Shown here: one piece after another, positions 8,225 to 16,767 of the stretch
Layout of the letters: every line of letters begins with the position of its first letter
Position numbering within the stretch: position 1 is the first letter of the stretch
From: Sphingomonas kyeonggiensis
GTDB lineage: Bacteria > Pseudomonadota > Alphaproteobacteria > Sphingomonadales > Sphingomonadaceae
NCBI RefSeq assembly: GCF_014196745.1
Contig: NZ_JACIEH010000002.1
Location: 310,383 to 374,382, forward strand
Direction of reading: 5' to 3'
DNA length: 64,000 bases
Position numbers and translations under genes: made by a program
Notes under the pieces: generated by a model
Database searches by the model: none
Told to the model about the DNA's origin: nothing
Seen by the model: only the letters and a program-made list of their open reading frames with translations

Positions 8225-9604
8225 CTATGCGCGGAACAGGCCCAGCGGCCCGCGCCCGCCGGTGCTCCAGGTCGACCAGTTGGGGAAGACATAGGGCATG
8301 TCGGCATCGCTGACGCCGTGCCAGCGGGCGATCGCGCCGATATATTCCTCCTGCGCCACGGCCGGGACGAAGCGGCCCTCGCTGCTGACGTCGGTCGCGC
8401 CGCCGAGCACCGGATCCGGATAGGCGCCGAAGATGCCGCCCGGGGTGACGTTGCCGCCGACCACGAGGTGGTTGCCGCCCCAGGCATGATCGGTGCCGTT
8501 CTGGGCGTTGCCGCGATAGGTGCGGCCGAAATCGCTCATCGTGAAGGCGGTGACGTTCTCCGCCATGCCGATCGACTGCATCGCGCGGTGGAAGCCGGCC
8601 AGCGCCATGGCGAGGTCGCCGAGCAGGTTGGCGTGGGTGCCGGTGTCGTTGGTGCCGCCGTTCACCTGGCCGGAGTGATTGTCATAGCCGCCCTGGCTGA
8701 CGAAGAAGCTCTGACGGTTGTGGCCGAGGCTGCCGCGCGCGTCGATCATCCGGGCGACGCGCATCAGCTGGCGGGCGACGTCGCTGGTCAGCGCGGCGCC
8801 GGTGGTCGGGTTGACGAAATAGCCGTCGAGCGAACTGTTCGCCGAGATGATGCCGTTGGCGGTGGTCGCCTGGGCATAGCTCGCGTTGATGTCGCGGGCG
8901 CTCGCCTCGGCGACATCGCCCAGGCCGGTGGCGCCGGCGAAGACGCCGAGGGCGTTGTTCTTGGCGTTGTTGGCGGCGTTCGAGGTGGTCGAATAGCCCG
9001 ATCGGCTGAGGGTGCCGGTGGAGGGCAGGACGAGCGCCGAGCTGGTCTTGCCGATCACCGCCAGGTTCGAGCCGGCGATCGAGATCATCGACGGGATCGA
9101 ACTCGCGCCCATCCTGTCGGTCAGGCGGCCCATGAAGCCGTCGGTGGCGAAATCGCGGGCGCGCAGGCCCTGCCAGTGCGCCTGCTCGTCCGAATGGCTG
9201 AGCAGGTTCATCGGGCGCAGATCGGCGCGCGACTGATAGGTTGCCTTGGTCAGCGGCGCGTAGAGCGTGCCGGCGTTGAGCACCAGGCCCAGGCTGCCCT
9301 CGTCCCAGATCGGGCGGAGCGCGGCCATCGCCGGATGCAGCGCATAGGCGGTGCCGGTGAGTGCGGTGAGGCGGCTGGCGGCGATGCCGACGCTGCCGCG
9401 CGCGGCGAGATAGGCGGCGTGCCGGGCATCGGTGGGGATCACCATGTTCCAGCTGTCATTGCCGCCGAACAGGAACACGCCGACCATCGCGCGGTAGCTG
9501 CCATTGGGAGCGGCCATCGCGGTGGTGCGGCCGAGCTGGCCGATCGCGGCGAGCGCGCCGGCACCGGCGGTGACCTTCAGGAGATCGCGTCGGGAAAACG
9601 TCAT
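8225..9604 (-). CDS. Tat-exported DUF1501 protein
   Basis: A 459-residue DUF1501 protein with a twin-arginine signal (SRRDLLKVTAGAGALAAIG). The family has an alkaline-phosphatase/sulfatase-like fold, seen here as GVFLFGGNDSWNM near residue 42, SHSDEQAHWQ, GGYDNHSGQ and FTMSDFGRTYRGN. Its biochemical role is not established. It follows the DUF1800 gene by 12 bases on the same strand; the two families are habitually adjacent in bacterial genomes, so they likely form one exported system. Confidence 0.88.
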   Translation of the reverse strand: MTFSRRDLLKVTAGAGALAAIGQLGRTTAMAAPNGSYRAMVGVFLFGGNDSWNMVIPTDARHAAYLAARGSVGIAASRLTALTGTAYALHPAMAALRPIWDEGSLGLVLNAGTLYAPLTKATYQSRADLRPMNLLSHSDEQAHWQGLRARDFATDGFMGRLTDRMGASSIPSMISIAGSNLAVIGKTSSALVLPSTGTLSRSGYSTTSNAANNAKNNALGVFAGATGLGDVAEASARDINASYAQATTANGIISANSSLDGYFVNPTTGAALTSDVARQLMRVARMIDARGSLGHNRQSFFVSQGGYDNHSGQVNGGTNDTGTHANLLGDLAMALAGFHRAMQSIGMAENVTAFTMSDFGRTYRGNAQNGTDHAWGGNHLVVGGNVTPGGIFGAYPDPVLGGATDVSSEGRFVPAVAQEEYIGAIARWHGVSDADMPYVFPNWSTWSTGGRGPLGLFRA

Positions 9605-9616
9605 CGGTCCGGCTCC

Positions 9617-11311
9617 TCAGCGGTCGACCAGGAACATCGGGCTCGAGGCCGCGACGTAGAGCATCATCTGGGCGCGGCGGCGCGCCTGGACGGTGGCGTC
9701 GGTGTTGGTGATGGGCGTGGCGGCAGCCTTCAGCGCGTCCTTCTGCGCCTGGCTGAGCGTGTTGGCGAACAGGGTCAGGTCGATCCGCGCCACCATCGCA
9801 TCGAGATCGGTGCCCATTGCTTCCCAGGGTGCCCAGACCGGCTGGGTGAGCGAGGACATGGGCAGGCCCGAATCGAGCGCATATTCGCTGCGGCTGGCAT
9901 CGCCCGAGACGGTCCAGTCATAGACGAAATTGTGCCAGCGCAGCACGTTCGAGGTGTTGAGCAGCTTCGATGCCGGGCTCTTCAGCGTGGTCGATCCAGG
10001 CAGCGGGAAGTCGTCCGGATAGAAGTTGAACACCGATGGCGCGCGGAACACCGGCTGGCCCAGGCTGGTGTCGCGGGTGGTGAAGACATAGCCGTCGGTC
10101 GCGAAGCCGATCGCGCGGGCGAGGCTGGTCATCAGCAGCACCGGCTCCTTGAGCTTGCCGCTGGTCGTGCCGGGCGCATTGCGCGCCTCGCTGTCGAGCA
10201 GGATCGCACGGACCACCGCCTTCATGTCGCCGCGCTTGCCGGCGCCATTGTCGGCGAACACCGCGGCGACGCGGCCGACATAGGCCGGGCTGGGATTGGC
10301 GGTGACGAGGTGGACGATCATGTGCCGCGCGACGAAGGGCGCGGTGGAGGGGCTGTTGAACGCGGCATCGACCACGGCGGCGACACTGGCATCCTGGGTG
10401 GCGCCGGCGGCGACGCTGGTGCCGAGGAAGCTCTTCTGGGTGGTGTCGTAGCGTGCCGAGACCTGGATCATCGGCCTGGAATAGTCGCGGGCGTTGCCGT
10501 CGGTGATCGCGGCGCCGCCGACCCGGGCATAGGTCCAGCCGGTGAGCGCCTTGGCCACGCCCTTGATGTCGTCGGTCGTATAGTTGGGGATGGCCGCACC
10601 GTTCGCGTCGCGCTTCAGGCTGCCGTCCATGTTGAGCTGGTCCGGGCCCATCGAGAAGAGCTGGAGCAGTTCGCGGGCGTAATTCTCCGACGGGCCCGAC
10701 TTGTTGCTGTCGGCCATGTCGAGATAGTCGCCCATGTACCCGAGCATCGTCACCTGGGCGAGGATGTCGCGGTAGTTGCCGAAGGCATTGGCGAGGAAGA
10801 TCTGGTTGAACGCGGCGATGCCGGCGGTCGAGTTCACCTCGGCCTCGGACGCGACGACCATCTGGCCGAGCGCGAAGGCGGTGCGCTGGCGCAGCTGGTC
10901 CGATCCGGCGACTGCATTGGCGTAGAAGCGCATCGCCACCGGGGTGCGGCTGAAATGGGCGCGGCTGCACACCGTGTCGTTCGCGGCGCAGAAATCGCGG
11001 CGAACCTCGACGGCGAGATCGGCATAGGTGCTCGACGAAGCCGCGAGCTGCTCGTCGACCCAGGCGGTGGCGCCGATCGACTTGATGCGGGCGACCAGGT
11101 CGGGCGTGGGGCCGAAGCTCGCCTGCTTGGCGAGGCGCGCGGCGTCGCCGTCGGTGAACACCACCGGGGTGGGCGTGGGGCTGGGCGCGGCGACCACGCC
11201 GCCCGCGCTGCTGCTCGACGACGAGCCGCCACCACCGCCGCCATCGCAGCCTGCGAGCGCGAGCATACCGAGTGCCGCGCTGAGCACGGCCAGTTTGCGT
11301 TGTACGAACAC
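9617..11311 (-). CDS. DUF1800 lipoprotein
   Basis: A 564-residue DUF1800 protein. The N-terminus is a lipoprotein signal (LGMLALAGC, lipidation Cys at 22) followed by a low-complexity Gly/Ser and Pro/Thr linker that sets the domain away from the membrane. The domain shows RLAKQASFGPTPDLV, NYARELLQLFSMG, KALTGWTYARV and VFNFYPDDFPLPGS, all typical of the family. Function is unknown; pairing with DUF1501 downstream is conserved. It is divergent from the GbsR/MarR gene across a 246-base gap. Confidence 0.88.
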   Translation of the reverse strand: MFVQRKLAVLSAALGMLALAGCDGGGGGGSSSSSSAGGVVAAPSPTPTPVVFTDGDAARLAKQASFGPTPDLVARIKSIGATAWVDEQLAASSSTYADLAVEVRRDFCAANDTVCSRAHFSRTPVAMRFYANAVAGSDQLRQRTAFALGQMVVASEAEVNSTAGIAAFNQIFLANAFGNYRDILAQVTMLGYMGDYLDMADSNKSGPSENYARELLQLFSMGPDQLNMDGSLKRDANGAAIPNYTTDDIKGVAKALTGWTYARVGGAAITDGNARDYSRPMIQVSARYDTTQKSFLGTSVAAGATQDASVAAVVDAAFNSPSTAPFVARHMIVHLVTANPSPAYVGRVAAVFADNGAGKRGDMKAVVRAILLDSEARNAPGTTSGKLKEPVLLMTSLARAIGFATDGYVFTTRDTSLGQPVFRAPSVFNFYPDDFPLPGSTTLKSPASKLLNTSNVLRWHNFVYDWTVSGDASRSEYALDSGLPMSSLTQPVWAPWEAMGTDLDAMVARIDLTLFANTLSQAQKDALKAAATPITNTDATVQARRRAQMMLYVAASSPMFLVDR

Positions 11312-11522
11312 CCGAAGTCCCCCGAGCCCGCGGAAAAGCCGCGACCTGCACGTCTTTGAATAATTTAGAGGGAAAATCCGGACAACCTGCAGAAATACCT
11401 AAGGAAATCTTCATTGCGATTGCGCGGCGCGCAAACGCCGCGGCTGAGGCCGGTCGTTGCGCGATCGCAATGGTGGTGCGGGCGACGAGGCGAGGCTGAT
11501 GCGGGATGGATCGCGAAGGCGA

Positions 11523-11551
11523 TTGACTCCCGTGCAATCTTGTCTCATATT
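11523..11551 (+). promoter_or_regulatory. sigma70-type promoter, probably leaderless
   Basis: TTGACT (11523-11528) and CATATT (11546-11551) are separated by 17 bases. A start site six or seven bases after the -10 element falls on the ATG at 11558, and no Shine-Dalgarno sequence lies before that ATG. The mRNA for the regulator is therefore predicted to begin at or next to its start codon. Confidence 0.5.
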
Positions 11552-11568
11552 TCTGTTATGACAGAAAT
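11549..11568. promoter_or_regulatory. inverted repeat over -10/start codon, candidate autoregulatory operator
   Basis: ATTTCTGT (11549-11556) and ACAGAAAT (11561-11568) are perfect inverted repeats flanking TATG and overlap the -10 element and the ATG of the MarR-type gene. MarR-family repressors often bind such palindromes in their own promoters, so autorepression is inferred. Confidence 0.5.
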
Positions 11569-12115
11569 TACGAACAACGCTGTTCAGTTGCCGATCGCAG
11601 TGCAGCAGTTCGTGCTGCACTGGGGCGAGATGGGCGGGCAATGGGGGGTGAACCGCTCGGTCGCCCAGATCCATGCGTTGCTCTACCTCTCCGACCGGCC
11701 GCTGAATGCCGAGGAGATCAGCGACACGCTGCGCATCGCGCGGAGCAACACGTCGAACAGCCTGAAGGAGCTGCTTGGCTGGAAGCTGATCCGGCGGGTG
11801 CCGGTGATGGGCGACCGGCGCGATCACTACGAGGCCGAGGTCGACCTGATGCAGATGCTCACGCGCATCGCCCAGGGCCGCAAGGAGCGCGAGATCGATC
11901 CGGCGGTGGCGGCGCTGCGCATCTGCACCGAGGAAGCGAAGCGTGATGCGGCGATCTCCGACACGGCGCGGCAGCGGATCGTGGCGATGCAGGACTTCGT
12001 GGTGACGATCGACGATTGGTACCAGCAGATGATGAGCGTGCAGCCCGGGCGGCTGATGATGCTGATCCGGCTGGGCAAGAAGGTCCTGGCATTCCTGCCC
12101 AAGGGCAAGAGCTAG
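11558..12115 (+). CDS. GbsR/MarR-family winged-helix regulator
   Basis: A 185-residue regulator with a winged helix (about 30-100): AEEISDTLRIARSNTSNSLK reads as the helix-turn-helix and RRVPVMGDRRDHYEA as the wing. The C-terminal helices (about 105-175) would dimerise. This pattern matches the GbsR branch of MarR proteins. The frame is open from 11414, but the ATG at 11558 begins the conserved part and coincides with the predicted transcription start. The next gene starts 20 bases downstream, so it heads the DUF4166/membrane-protein operon and is its likely regulator. Confidence 0.85.
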   Translation: MTEITNNAVQLPIAVQQFVLHWGEMGGQWGVNRSVAQIHALLYLSDRPLNAEEISDTLRIARSNTSNSLKELLGWKLIRRVPVMGDRRDHYEAEVDLMQMLTRIAQGRKEREIDPAVAALRICTEEAKRDAAISDTARQRIVAMQDFVVTIDDWYQQMMSVQPGRLMMLIRLGKKVLAFLPKGKS

Positions 12116-12135
12116 TAGCGGAAGGGAGTGGTCCC

Positions 12136-12822
12136 ATGGGTGCGGCAATCGGATATGCGCCGGGTTCGCTGGCCCGCTATGCCGATTGGCATCGGGCGCA
12201 GGCACCGCGCCTCGACGATGAAGCCAGCCCCTTTGCCCGGCTGCTCGGCGAGCGCTGGCTGTTCCTGCCGCCGGCGACGCGCCGCCGCTTCCTGCGCAAG
12301 ATCGCGCCGGGTGCCTGTGTCTCCTATCTGGGCGAAGTCGCCGAATGCCGGATGAGCTGGGCTGGACGCGTGCTGGCGCAGGTGGCGCGGCTGATCGGCG
12401 GACCGTTGCCGCTCGGTACGGACCTGGGCGTGTCGGCCAGCGTGAGCGTGACGGCGGACGCCGAGGGGCAGGGCCAGTATTGGACGCGGCAATATGGCCG
12501 TGCACAGGGTTTTCCACAGGTTATCCACAGCGCCAAGCGCTTCGCCGGCCCGACGGGAATCGAGGAATATCTGGGGCTTGGCGTGGGGATCGCGCTCAGG
12601 CTGGAGGAGGAAGGCGGGGCACTGCTGTTCGTCGGCGACCATTATTTCCTGAAGCTGGGCAGGCTGCGGGTGAAACTGCCCGGCTGGGCGATGCCGGGGA
12701 AACTTACGGTGGGGCATATGGACATTGGCGGCGGGCGCTTCGTGTTCAGCCTCGACCTGGTCCATCCGCTGCTCGGCGAGCTGGTCCACCAGCTCTGCGT
12801 GTTCGCGGATCCAGCGGAATGA
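12136..12822 (+). CDS. stand-alone DUF4166 protein
   Basis: A 228-residue protein of the DUF4166 type. ASPFARLLGERWLFLPP opens the domain and the C-terminus has PGKLTVGHMDIGGGRFVF followed by HPLLGELVHQLCVF. The same layout recurs at the C-terminus of the larger gene at 13624-15228 (HPLHVAFS.. to LPLLGEVVHYAGWL), so the operon carries two copies of this domain. No signal peptide is visible. The ATG at 12136 has GGAAGGGAG upstream. Its stop overlaps the next start (ATGA). Biochemical role unknown. Confidence 0.78.
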   Translation: MGAAIGYAPGSLARYADWHRAQAPRLDDEASPFARLLGERWLFLPPATRRRFLRKIAPGACVSYLGEVAECRMSWAGRVLAQVARLIGGPLPLGTDLGVSASVSVTADAEGQGQYWTRQYGRAQGFPQVIHSAKRFAGPTGIEEYLGLGVGIALRLEEEGGALLFVGDHYFLKLGRLRVKLPGWAMPGKLTVGHMDIGGGRFVFSLDLVHPLLGELVHQLCVFADPAE

Positions 12823-13220
12823 AGAGTGTGCCCACCATTGCCGCCGCCAGCGCGGCAGGAATCGTCGCCGCAGCGCTGGCGCCGGGCCTGGTGCTGCTGA
12901 TCGCCAGCGGCGCCAGCCGTGAGGGATTGGGGGCGATGCTGCTCCTTTTCCTGTTCGGGGCACCGCTCGCCGCGTTGCACATGTGGTTCATTGGACTGCC
13001 GCTTTACCTCTACCTCGATTCGCGCGGCTGGATGGGGTGGCTGCAAGTGGCGCTCGCCGGCTTCCTGGTCGGTGTCGTCCCGTTGCTGCTGCTGACCCTG
13101 CTCAATCGCGGGCATGTCGGCTTGAGCGCGCTGCCGGGGATGGCGCTGGGCTTCGGCGGGCCTGGGCTGGTCGGCGGGCTGGCGTTCCGGGCGGTTTACG
13201 GGCGGCGCGTGGTCGGATGA
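12819..13220 (+). CDS. small four-helix membrane protein, paralog 1 of 3
   Basis: A 133-residue integral membrane protein with about four hydrophobic segments (about 6-29, 38-60, 69-91, 100-125). It shares with the genes at 13217 and 15225 a core of GLPLYLYL near the second helix, a Trp-containing turn (GWMGWLQVA), then GFLVGVVPLLL and a Gly-rich last helix ending LVGGLAFRAVYG. The genes appear to be diverged duplicates. It overlaps both neighbours by ATGA. I recognise no named family; an inner-membrane location is clear, the function is not. Confidence 0.72.
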   Translation: MKSVPTIAAASAAGIVAAALAPGLVLLIASGASREGLGAMLLLFLFGAPLAALHMWFIGLPLYLYLDSRGWMGWLQVALAGFLVGVVPLLLLTLLNRGHVGLSALPGMALGFGGPGLVGGLAFRAVYGRRVVG

Positions 13221-13627
13221 GCGAGGACGCGAACTTCGCGCTCGCCGGACTGGCCGGGATGGCGGCGCCGGCGGGACTGGGCACCGCCTATTTTGCCTTC
13301 CTGGGAGGCTTTTACCATCTGCCCCTGCTGCTGGCCGGGTTCGGGGCGGGGTGCTTCGTCGCCTTTCTCCACCTGTTCCTTGTCGGTTTGCCGCTATGGG
13401 GCGCGGTATCGCGGTTCATGCCGATCCGACGGTGGACGGCCGGGCTGCTCGGCGCGGTGGTCGGAGTGGTGCCGCTCGGCTTCTTCTCCCTGATTTCGGC
13501 CGCCTGGAGCGACCTGTCGCCTGGCCAGGCCGTAGGCCCGCTGCTGTTCTGTGCCCTGTGCGGCGCGAGTTCGGGGCTGGCGATCCGGACAGTACGTCCG
13601 CTGCGGCCCGTGGAGGAGGCCGCGTGA
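13217..13627 (+). CDS. small four-helix membrane protein, paralog 2 of 3
   Basis: A 136-residue integral membrane protein with the same plan as its neighbours: hydrophobic segments at about 8-31, 36-58, 71-95 and 104-125, the core VGLPLWGA, a Trp in RRWTAGLLGA, then VVGVVPLGFF and ASSGLAIRTV at the end. It starts within the stop of paralog 1 (ATGA) and its stop overlaps the GTG of the next gene (GTGA), so translation is probably coupled through the whole operon. Confidence 0.72.
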   Translation: MSEDANFALAGLAGMAAPAGLGTAYFAFLGGFYHLPLLLAGFGAGCFVAFLHLFLVGLPLWGAVSRFMPIRRWTAGLLGAVVGVVPLGFFSLISAAWSDLSPGQAVGPLLFCALCGASSGLAIRTVRPLRPVEEAA

Positions 13628-15228
13628 GCCGTATCCTGGTCATCGGCGGCTATGGCGGGTTCGGCGCGCGGCTGAGCCGGCGGCTGCTCGGGGCGGGGCA
13701 TGCCGTGCTGGTGGCGGGACGGAGCCATGACAAGGCCGCAGCCTTCTGCGCGGCGCATCCAGGTGCCGAGCCGATCGTCGCGGACCGGACCAACGGCATC
13801 GGCATGGTGCTGGCCCGAGAGCGGCCGGACCTGGTGATCGATGCCGCGGGTCCCTTTCAGGGCAGCGGCACTACGGTGCCCGAGGCGTGCATCGCGATGC
13901 GCATCCCCTATCTCGACCTGGCGGACGCGCGGGACTTCGTGACCGGCATCGCGGCGCTCAACAAGGGCTCGAAGGTCGAGGTGCCGATCCTGAGCGGTGC
14001 GTCGAGCCTGCCGGCGCTGTCGGGCGCAGTGGCGCGGGAACTCGCGCGGGGGCTGGCGCGTGTGGAACGCGTCGAGATCGCGCTCAGTGCTTCGAACCGG
14101 GCGGTGGCGGGCCTGGCGGTGGCGGAGGCGATCCTGTCCTATGTCGGCAGGCCGGTGCGGCTGTGGCGCGGGCAGCGCTGGGCACAGGCGGCAGGCTGGC
14201 AGGCGCTGCGTCGCGAGGCCTTCGCCATCCCCGGCAGCGCGCCGCTGCGCCGCTGGGTCGCGCTCGCCGAGGTGCCGGACCTGAGCCTGATGCCCGAGGC
14301 ATTGCCCGGAAAGCCCGCGGTGACTTTCCGCGCGGGCACCGAGCAGGGGCTCCACATGCTCGGACTATGGGCGATGAGTTGGCCGGTGCGCTGGGGATGG
14401 GTCGGCACGCTGCGCGGCGCCGCGCCTTGGCTGCACCAGCTCCAGCGCTTCACAGGCTGGGCGCGCAGCGACCGTTCGGCGATGACGGTGACGCTCACCG
14501 GTTCGGGTGTCGAGCGGCGCTGGACGCTGATCGCCGAGAAGGGGGACGGGCCCGAAATCCCGACGCTTGCCGCGCAGCTTCTGGCCGAGGAAGTGCTCGC
14601 CGGGCGGGTGGCGCCGGGGGCCCGGGATGCGAGCGGACTGCTGGCGCTCGACCAGTTCGAGCCGCTGTTCGCCGGGCTGGCGATCCGCCATGCGACGACC
14701 GAGCGGTTGGTCGATCCGCTTTATGCCCGGGCGATGGGCGCACGTTTCGCGAAACTGCCGGGGCGGGTGCGCGAGATGCACGACTTTACCGGCGATGCGG
14801 GTGCCCAAGGCGAGGGCGTGGTGCGGCGGGGCAAGGGACTGGCCTGGCTGGTCGGTCGGATGATGGGCTTCCCGCCGGCTGGCGATCATCCGCTTCACGT
14901 CGCCTTCTCGGCGCGGCACGGCAAGGAGCGTTGGACGCGCGACTTTGGCGGGCAGGCCTTTTCCAGCGCGCTGAGCCAGGTCGGGCAGGGTGTTGCCGAG
15001 CGGTTCGGGCCGCTACGCTTCGCCTTCGACCTGCCTTCGGACGGGGAGGGGCTGCGGATGGTACTGCGCGGCTGGACCGCGTTCGGGGTGCCGATGCCGC
15101 GCCGGCTCGGCCCGCGCATCGCCGCACGCGAATGGCAGGAGGATGGGCGCTTCCGCTTCGAGGTCGGCGTCAGCCTGCCGCTGCTCGGCGAAGTGGTGCA
15201 CTATGCCGGCTGGCTGGTGCGGGCATGA
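13624..15228 (+). CDS. saccharopine-dehydrogenase-like Rossmann domain fused to DUF4166
   Basis: A 534-residue two-part protein. Residues 1-340 resemble saccharopine dehydrogenase/trans-acting enoyl-reductase-like proteins: a dinucleotide loop ILVIGGYGGFGARLS, VLVAGRS at the second strand, DAAGPFQGSG and the following PEACIAMRIPYLDLAD. Residues about 345-534 are a DUF4166 domain (RFAKLPGRVREMHDF, then LPLLGEVVHYAGWL). It likely binds NAD(P)H; the substrate is unknown. GTG at 13624 overlaps the previous stop; an upstream frame extension to 13351 is shadow of paralog 2. It overlaps paralog 3 by ATGA. Confidence 0.82.
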   Translation: MSRILVIGGYGGFGARLSRRLLGAGHAVLVAGRSHDKAAAFCAAHPGAEPIVADRTNGIGMVLARERPDLVIDAAGPFQGSGTTVPEACIAMRIPYLDLADARDFVTGIAALNKGSKVEVPILSGASSLPALSGAVARELARGLARVERVEIALSASNRAVAGLAVAEAILSYVGRPVRLWRGQRWAQAAGWQALRREAFAIPGSAPLRRWVALAEVPDLSLMPEALPGKPAVTFRAGTEQGLHMLGLWAMSWPVRWGWVGTLRGAAPWLHQLQRFTGWARSDRSAMTVTLTGSGVERRWTLIAEKGDGPEIPTLAAQLLAEEVLAGRVAPGARDASGLLALDQFEPLFAGLAIRHATTERLVDPLYARAMGARFAKLPGRVREMHDFTGDAGAQGEGVVRRGKGLAWLVGRMMGFPPAGDHPLHVAFSARHGKERWTRDFGGQAFSSALSQVGQGVAERFGPLRFAFDLPSDGEGLRMVLRGWTAFGVPMPRRLGPRIAAREWQEDGRFRFEVGVSLPLLGEVVHYAGWLVRA

Positions 15229-15641
15229 GGGAGCCGGCGCCTTTCGGCAAGGTCATGGGCAGCTTCCTCGTTGCCTCGATCGCCGCCAGCCTGATGGGCG
15301 GTGCCATCGTCTCCTTCCTGATCGCACAGGACGTGCCGTCGGGCTTCGCCGCGATGCCGTTCGTCCTGATGAATGGCCTGGTCCCCGGCTTTCCGTTCGC
15401 CTTCGGGCACGCGCTGGTGCTGGGCTTGCCGGTATATCTGTGGTTCGAGCGTCGCCATGCGCTGAACTGGTGGATCGCGATGGCGGCGGGAGGCGTGATC
15501 GGATTCCTGCCGATGCTGCTGTGGATCGGACCGACTATGGCGTGGGGCGACATCGCCGCGCCGCTGATCACGGGCGCAAGCGGTGCGGCGGGCGGGCTGG
15601 TCTTCCGGGTGGCGCTGTCCGACCTGATGCGCAACCCCTAG
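15225..15641 (+). CDS. small four-helix membrane protein, paralog 3 of 3
   Basis: A 138-residue membrane protein with hydrophobic segments at about 10-32, 42-70, 80-103 and 108-131. It repeats the family core: LGLPVYLWFERR, LNWWIAMAAGG, VIGFLPMLLW and GASGAAGGLVFRVAL. It is the last gene of the overlapping operon and converges on the HEAGH gene, the two TAG stops sharing one CTAG (15638-15641). Confidence 0.72.
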   Translation: MREPAPFGKVMGSFLVASIAASLMGGAIVSFLIAQDVPSGFAAMPFVLMNGLVPGFPFAFGHALVLGLPVYLWFERRHALNWWIAMAAGGVIGFLPMLLWIGPTMAWGDIAAPLITGASGAAGGLVFRVALSDLMRNP

Positions 15642-16123
15642 CGCAGCCAGCGCGCCATCTGGGGATAGGCGGGCAAGCCCAGCGCCTCCGCCTGATGCGC
15701 CTCCGCCGTCATGCCGTAGAACTGGAGCAACGGCGCGCCGGGGCCGGCGCCATTGTCGAATGCCGTCGCCAGTGCCGCGCCCTCGCCCTTGTAGCCATCG
15801 GCGTGGAACAGCACCTGCGTGTCGATCCCGATCGCGCGGGCAGCGGCATAGGACCAGGCGATCGCTGCCATCTCCTCGCCGGGATCGTCACGGACCTCGC
15901 TCAGCGTCGGGCGCTCTGCTGGATCGGTGACGGCGATATGGCCCGCCTCGTGGAGCAGGTCCCCCGGATAGAAGGCGCGCTCGGAATCGAGCATCAGTCC
16001 GCCGTCGCGCACCTCGATGCCGGGCAGGAAGCTGTCGCCTTCGATCCTGCCCCGGCTTACCGGGATGCCGATCTCTTCGAGGAAGACGAGGATGCGGATC
16101 GTGTCGGGGTGGTCGAGCGCCAT
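15638..16123 (-). CDS. HEAGH-motif putative metallopeptidase-like protein
   Basis: A 161-residue protein of unknown function with FYPGDLLHEAGHIAV, an HExxH zinc motif (His58, Glu59, His62). Downstream a helix EEMAAIAWSYAAARAIGI could supply a third ligand (Glu). There is no signal peptide, so it would be cytosolic. The short length and motif recall minimal metallopeptidases, but no specific family is recognised. It lies just downstream of rpsI on the same strand, past the rpsI terminator. Confidence 0.68.
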   Translation of the reverse strand: MALDHPDTIRILVFLEEIGIPVSRGRIEGDSFLPGIEVRDGGLMLDSERAFYPGDLLHEAGHIAVTDPAERPTLSEVRDDPGEEMAAIAWSYAAARAIGIDTQVLFHADGYKGEGAALATAFDNGAGPGAPLLQFYGMTAEAHQAEALGLPAYPQMARWLR

Positions 16124-16150
16124 GGCGCAAGGCTAGCCGCGTGCTCTCCA

Positions 16151-16182
16151 AACGAAAAGAGGCGGCCCGTTGCCGGACCGCC
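16151..16182 (-). terminator. rho-independent terminator of rplM-rpsI
   Basis: Read on the minus strand, GGCGGTCCG-GCAA-CGGGCCGCC forms a stable hairpin followed by TCTTTTCG. It lies 27 bases after the rpsI stop, the expected position for ending the ribosomal-protein operon. Confidence 0.8.
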
Positions 16183-16209
16183 CCAATTCCTTGGCAGTTG
16201 CCGAGGCGC

Positions 16210-16767
16210 TTAGCGCTTCGAGAACTGGAAGCTACGACGGGCCTTGGCCTTACCGTACTTCTTACGCTCGACCGTACGGCTGTCGCGGGTCAGGAACCCA
16301 GCGCGCTTCACCGGGGTGCGCAGGATCGGCTCGTACTTGGTGAGCGCCTGGCTGATGCCGTGCTTCACCGCGCCGGCCTGGCCCGAGAGGCCGCCGCCCT
16401 TGACGGTGGCGATCACGTCGTACTGACCTTCGCGCTCGGTGATGCCGAACACCTGGTTGATGACGAGACGCAGCGTCGGACGCGCGAAATAGACTTCCTG
16501 GTCACGACCATTGATCGTGATCTTGCCGGTGCCGGGCTTCAGCCAGACGCGGGCGACGGCGTCCTTACGACGGCCGGTCGCATAGGCGCGGCCGAACTTG
16601 TCGAGCTCCTGCGCACGCAGCGGGGCGGTGCTGACCGGCTCTTCGATCTGGCCGGCGAGATACGCCTCGGCGCGGTCGTCGGACGAAGCCTGGGCCTGGG
16701 CGGCCACGGCCTGCTCACCGGCGGCGATGGCGCCGAGATCGGAAAGGGACTGGCGGTTGTCGGACAT
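16210..16767 (-). CDS. rpsI: 30S ribosomal protein S9
   Basis: A 185-residue S9. The conserved core (about 58-185) begins [17 protein letters not shown], continues with the GKITINGRD and [15 protein letters not shown] blocks and ends in the basic tail [17 protein letters not shown], whose terminal Lys-Arg reaches the decoding site. About 55 Ala/Gln/Asp-rich residues precede the core; this extension is typical of sphingomonad-type alphaproteobacteria and absent from the shorter E. coli protein. The start overlaps the rplM stop by one base (TAATG). Confidence 0.97.
   Translation of the reverse strand: MSDNRQSLSDLGAIAAGEQAVAAQAQASSDDRAEAYLAGQIEEPVSTAPLRAQELDKFGRAYATGRRKDAVARVWLKPGTGKITINGRDQEVYFARPTLRLVINQVFGITEREGQYDVIATVKGGGLSGQAGAVKHGISQALTKYEPILRTPVKRAGFLTRDSRTVERKKYGKAKARRSFQFSKR

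Noticed and set aside
8318..11359. 1013-codon forward open frame antisense to the DUF1501/DUF1800 genes
   Set aside because: It runs through both genes and their junction in the mirrored codon phase, has no recognisable motifs, and is explained by GC-rich third positions of the real genes.
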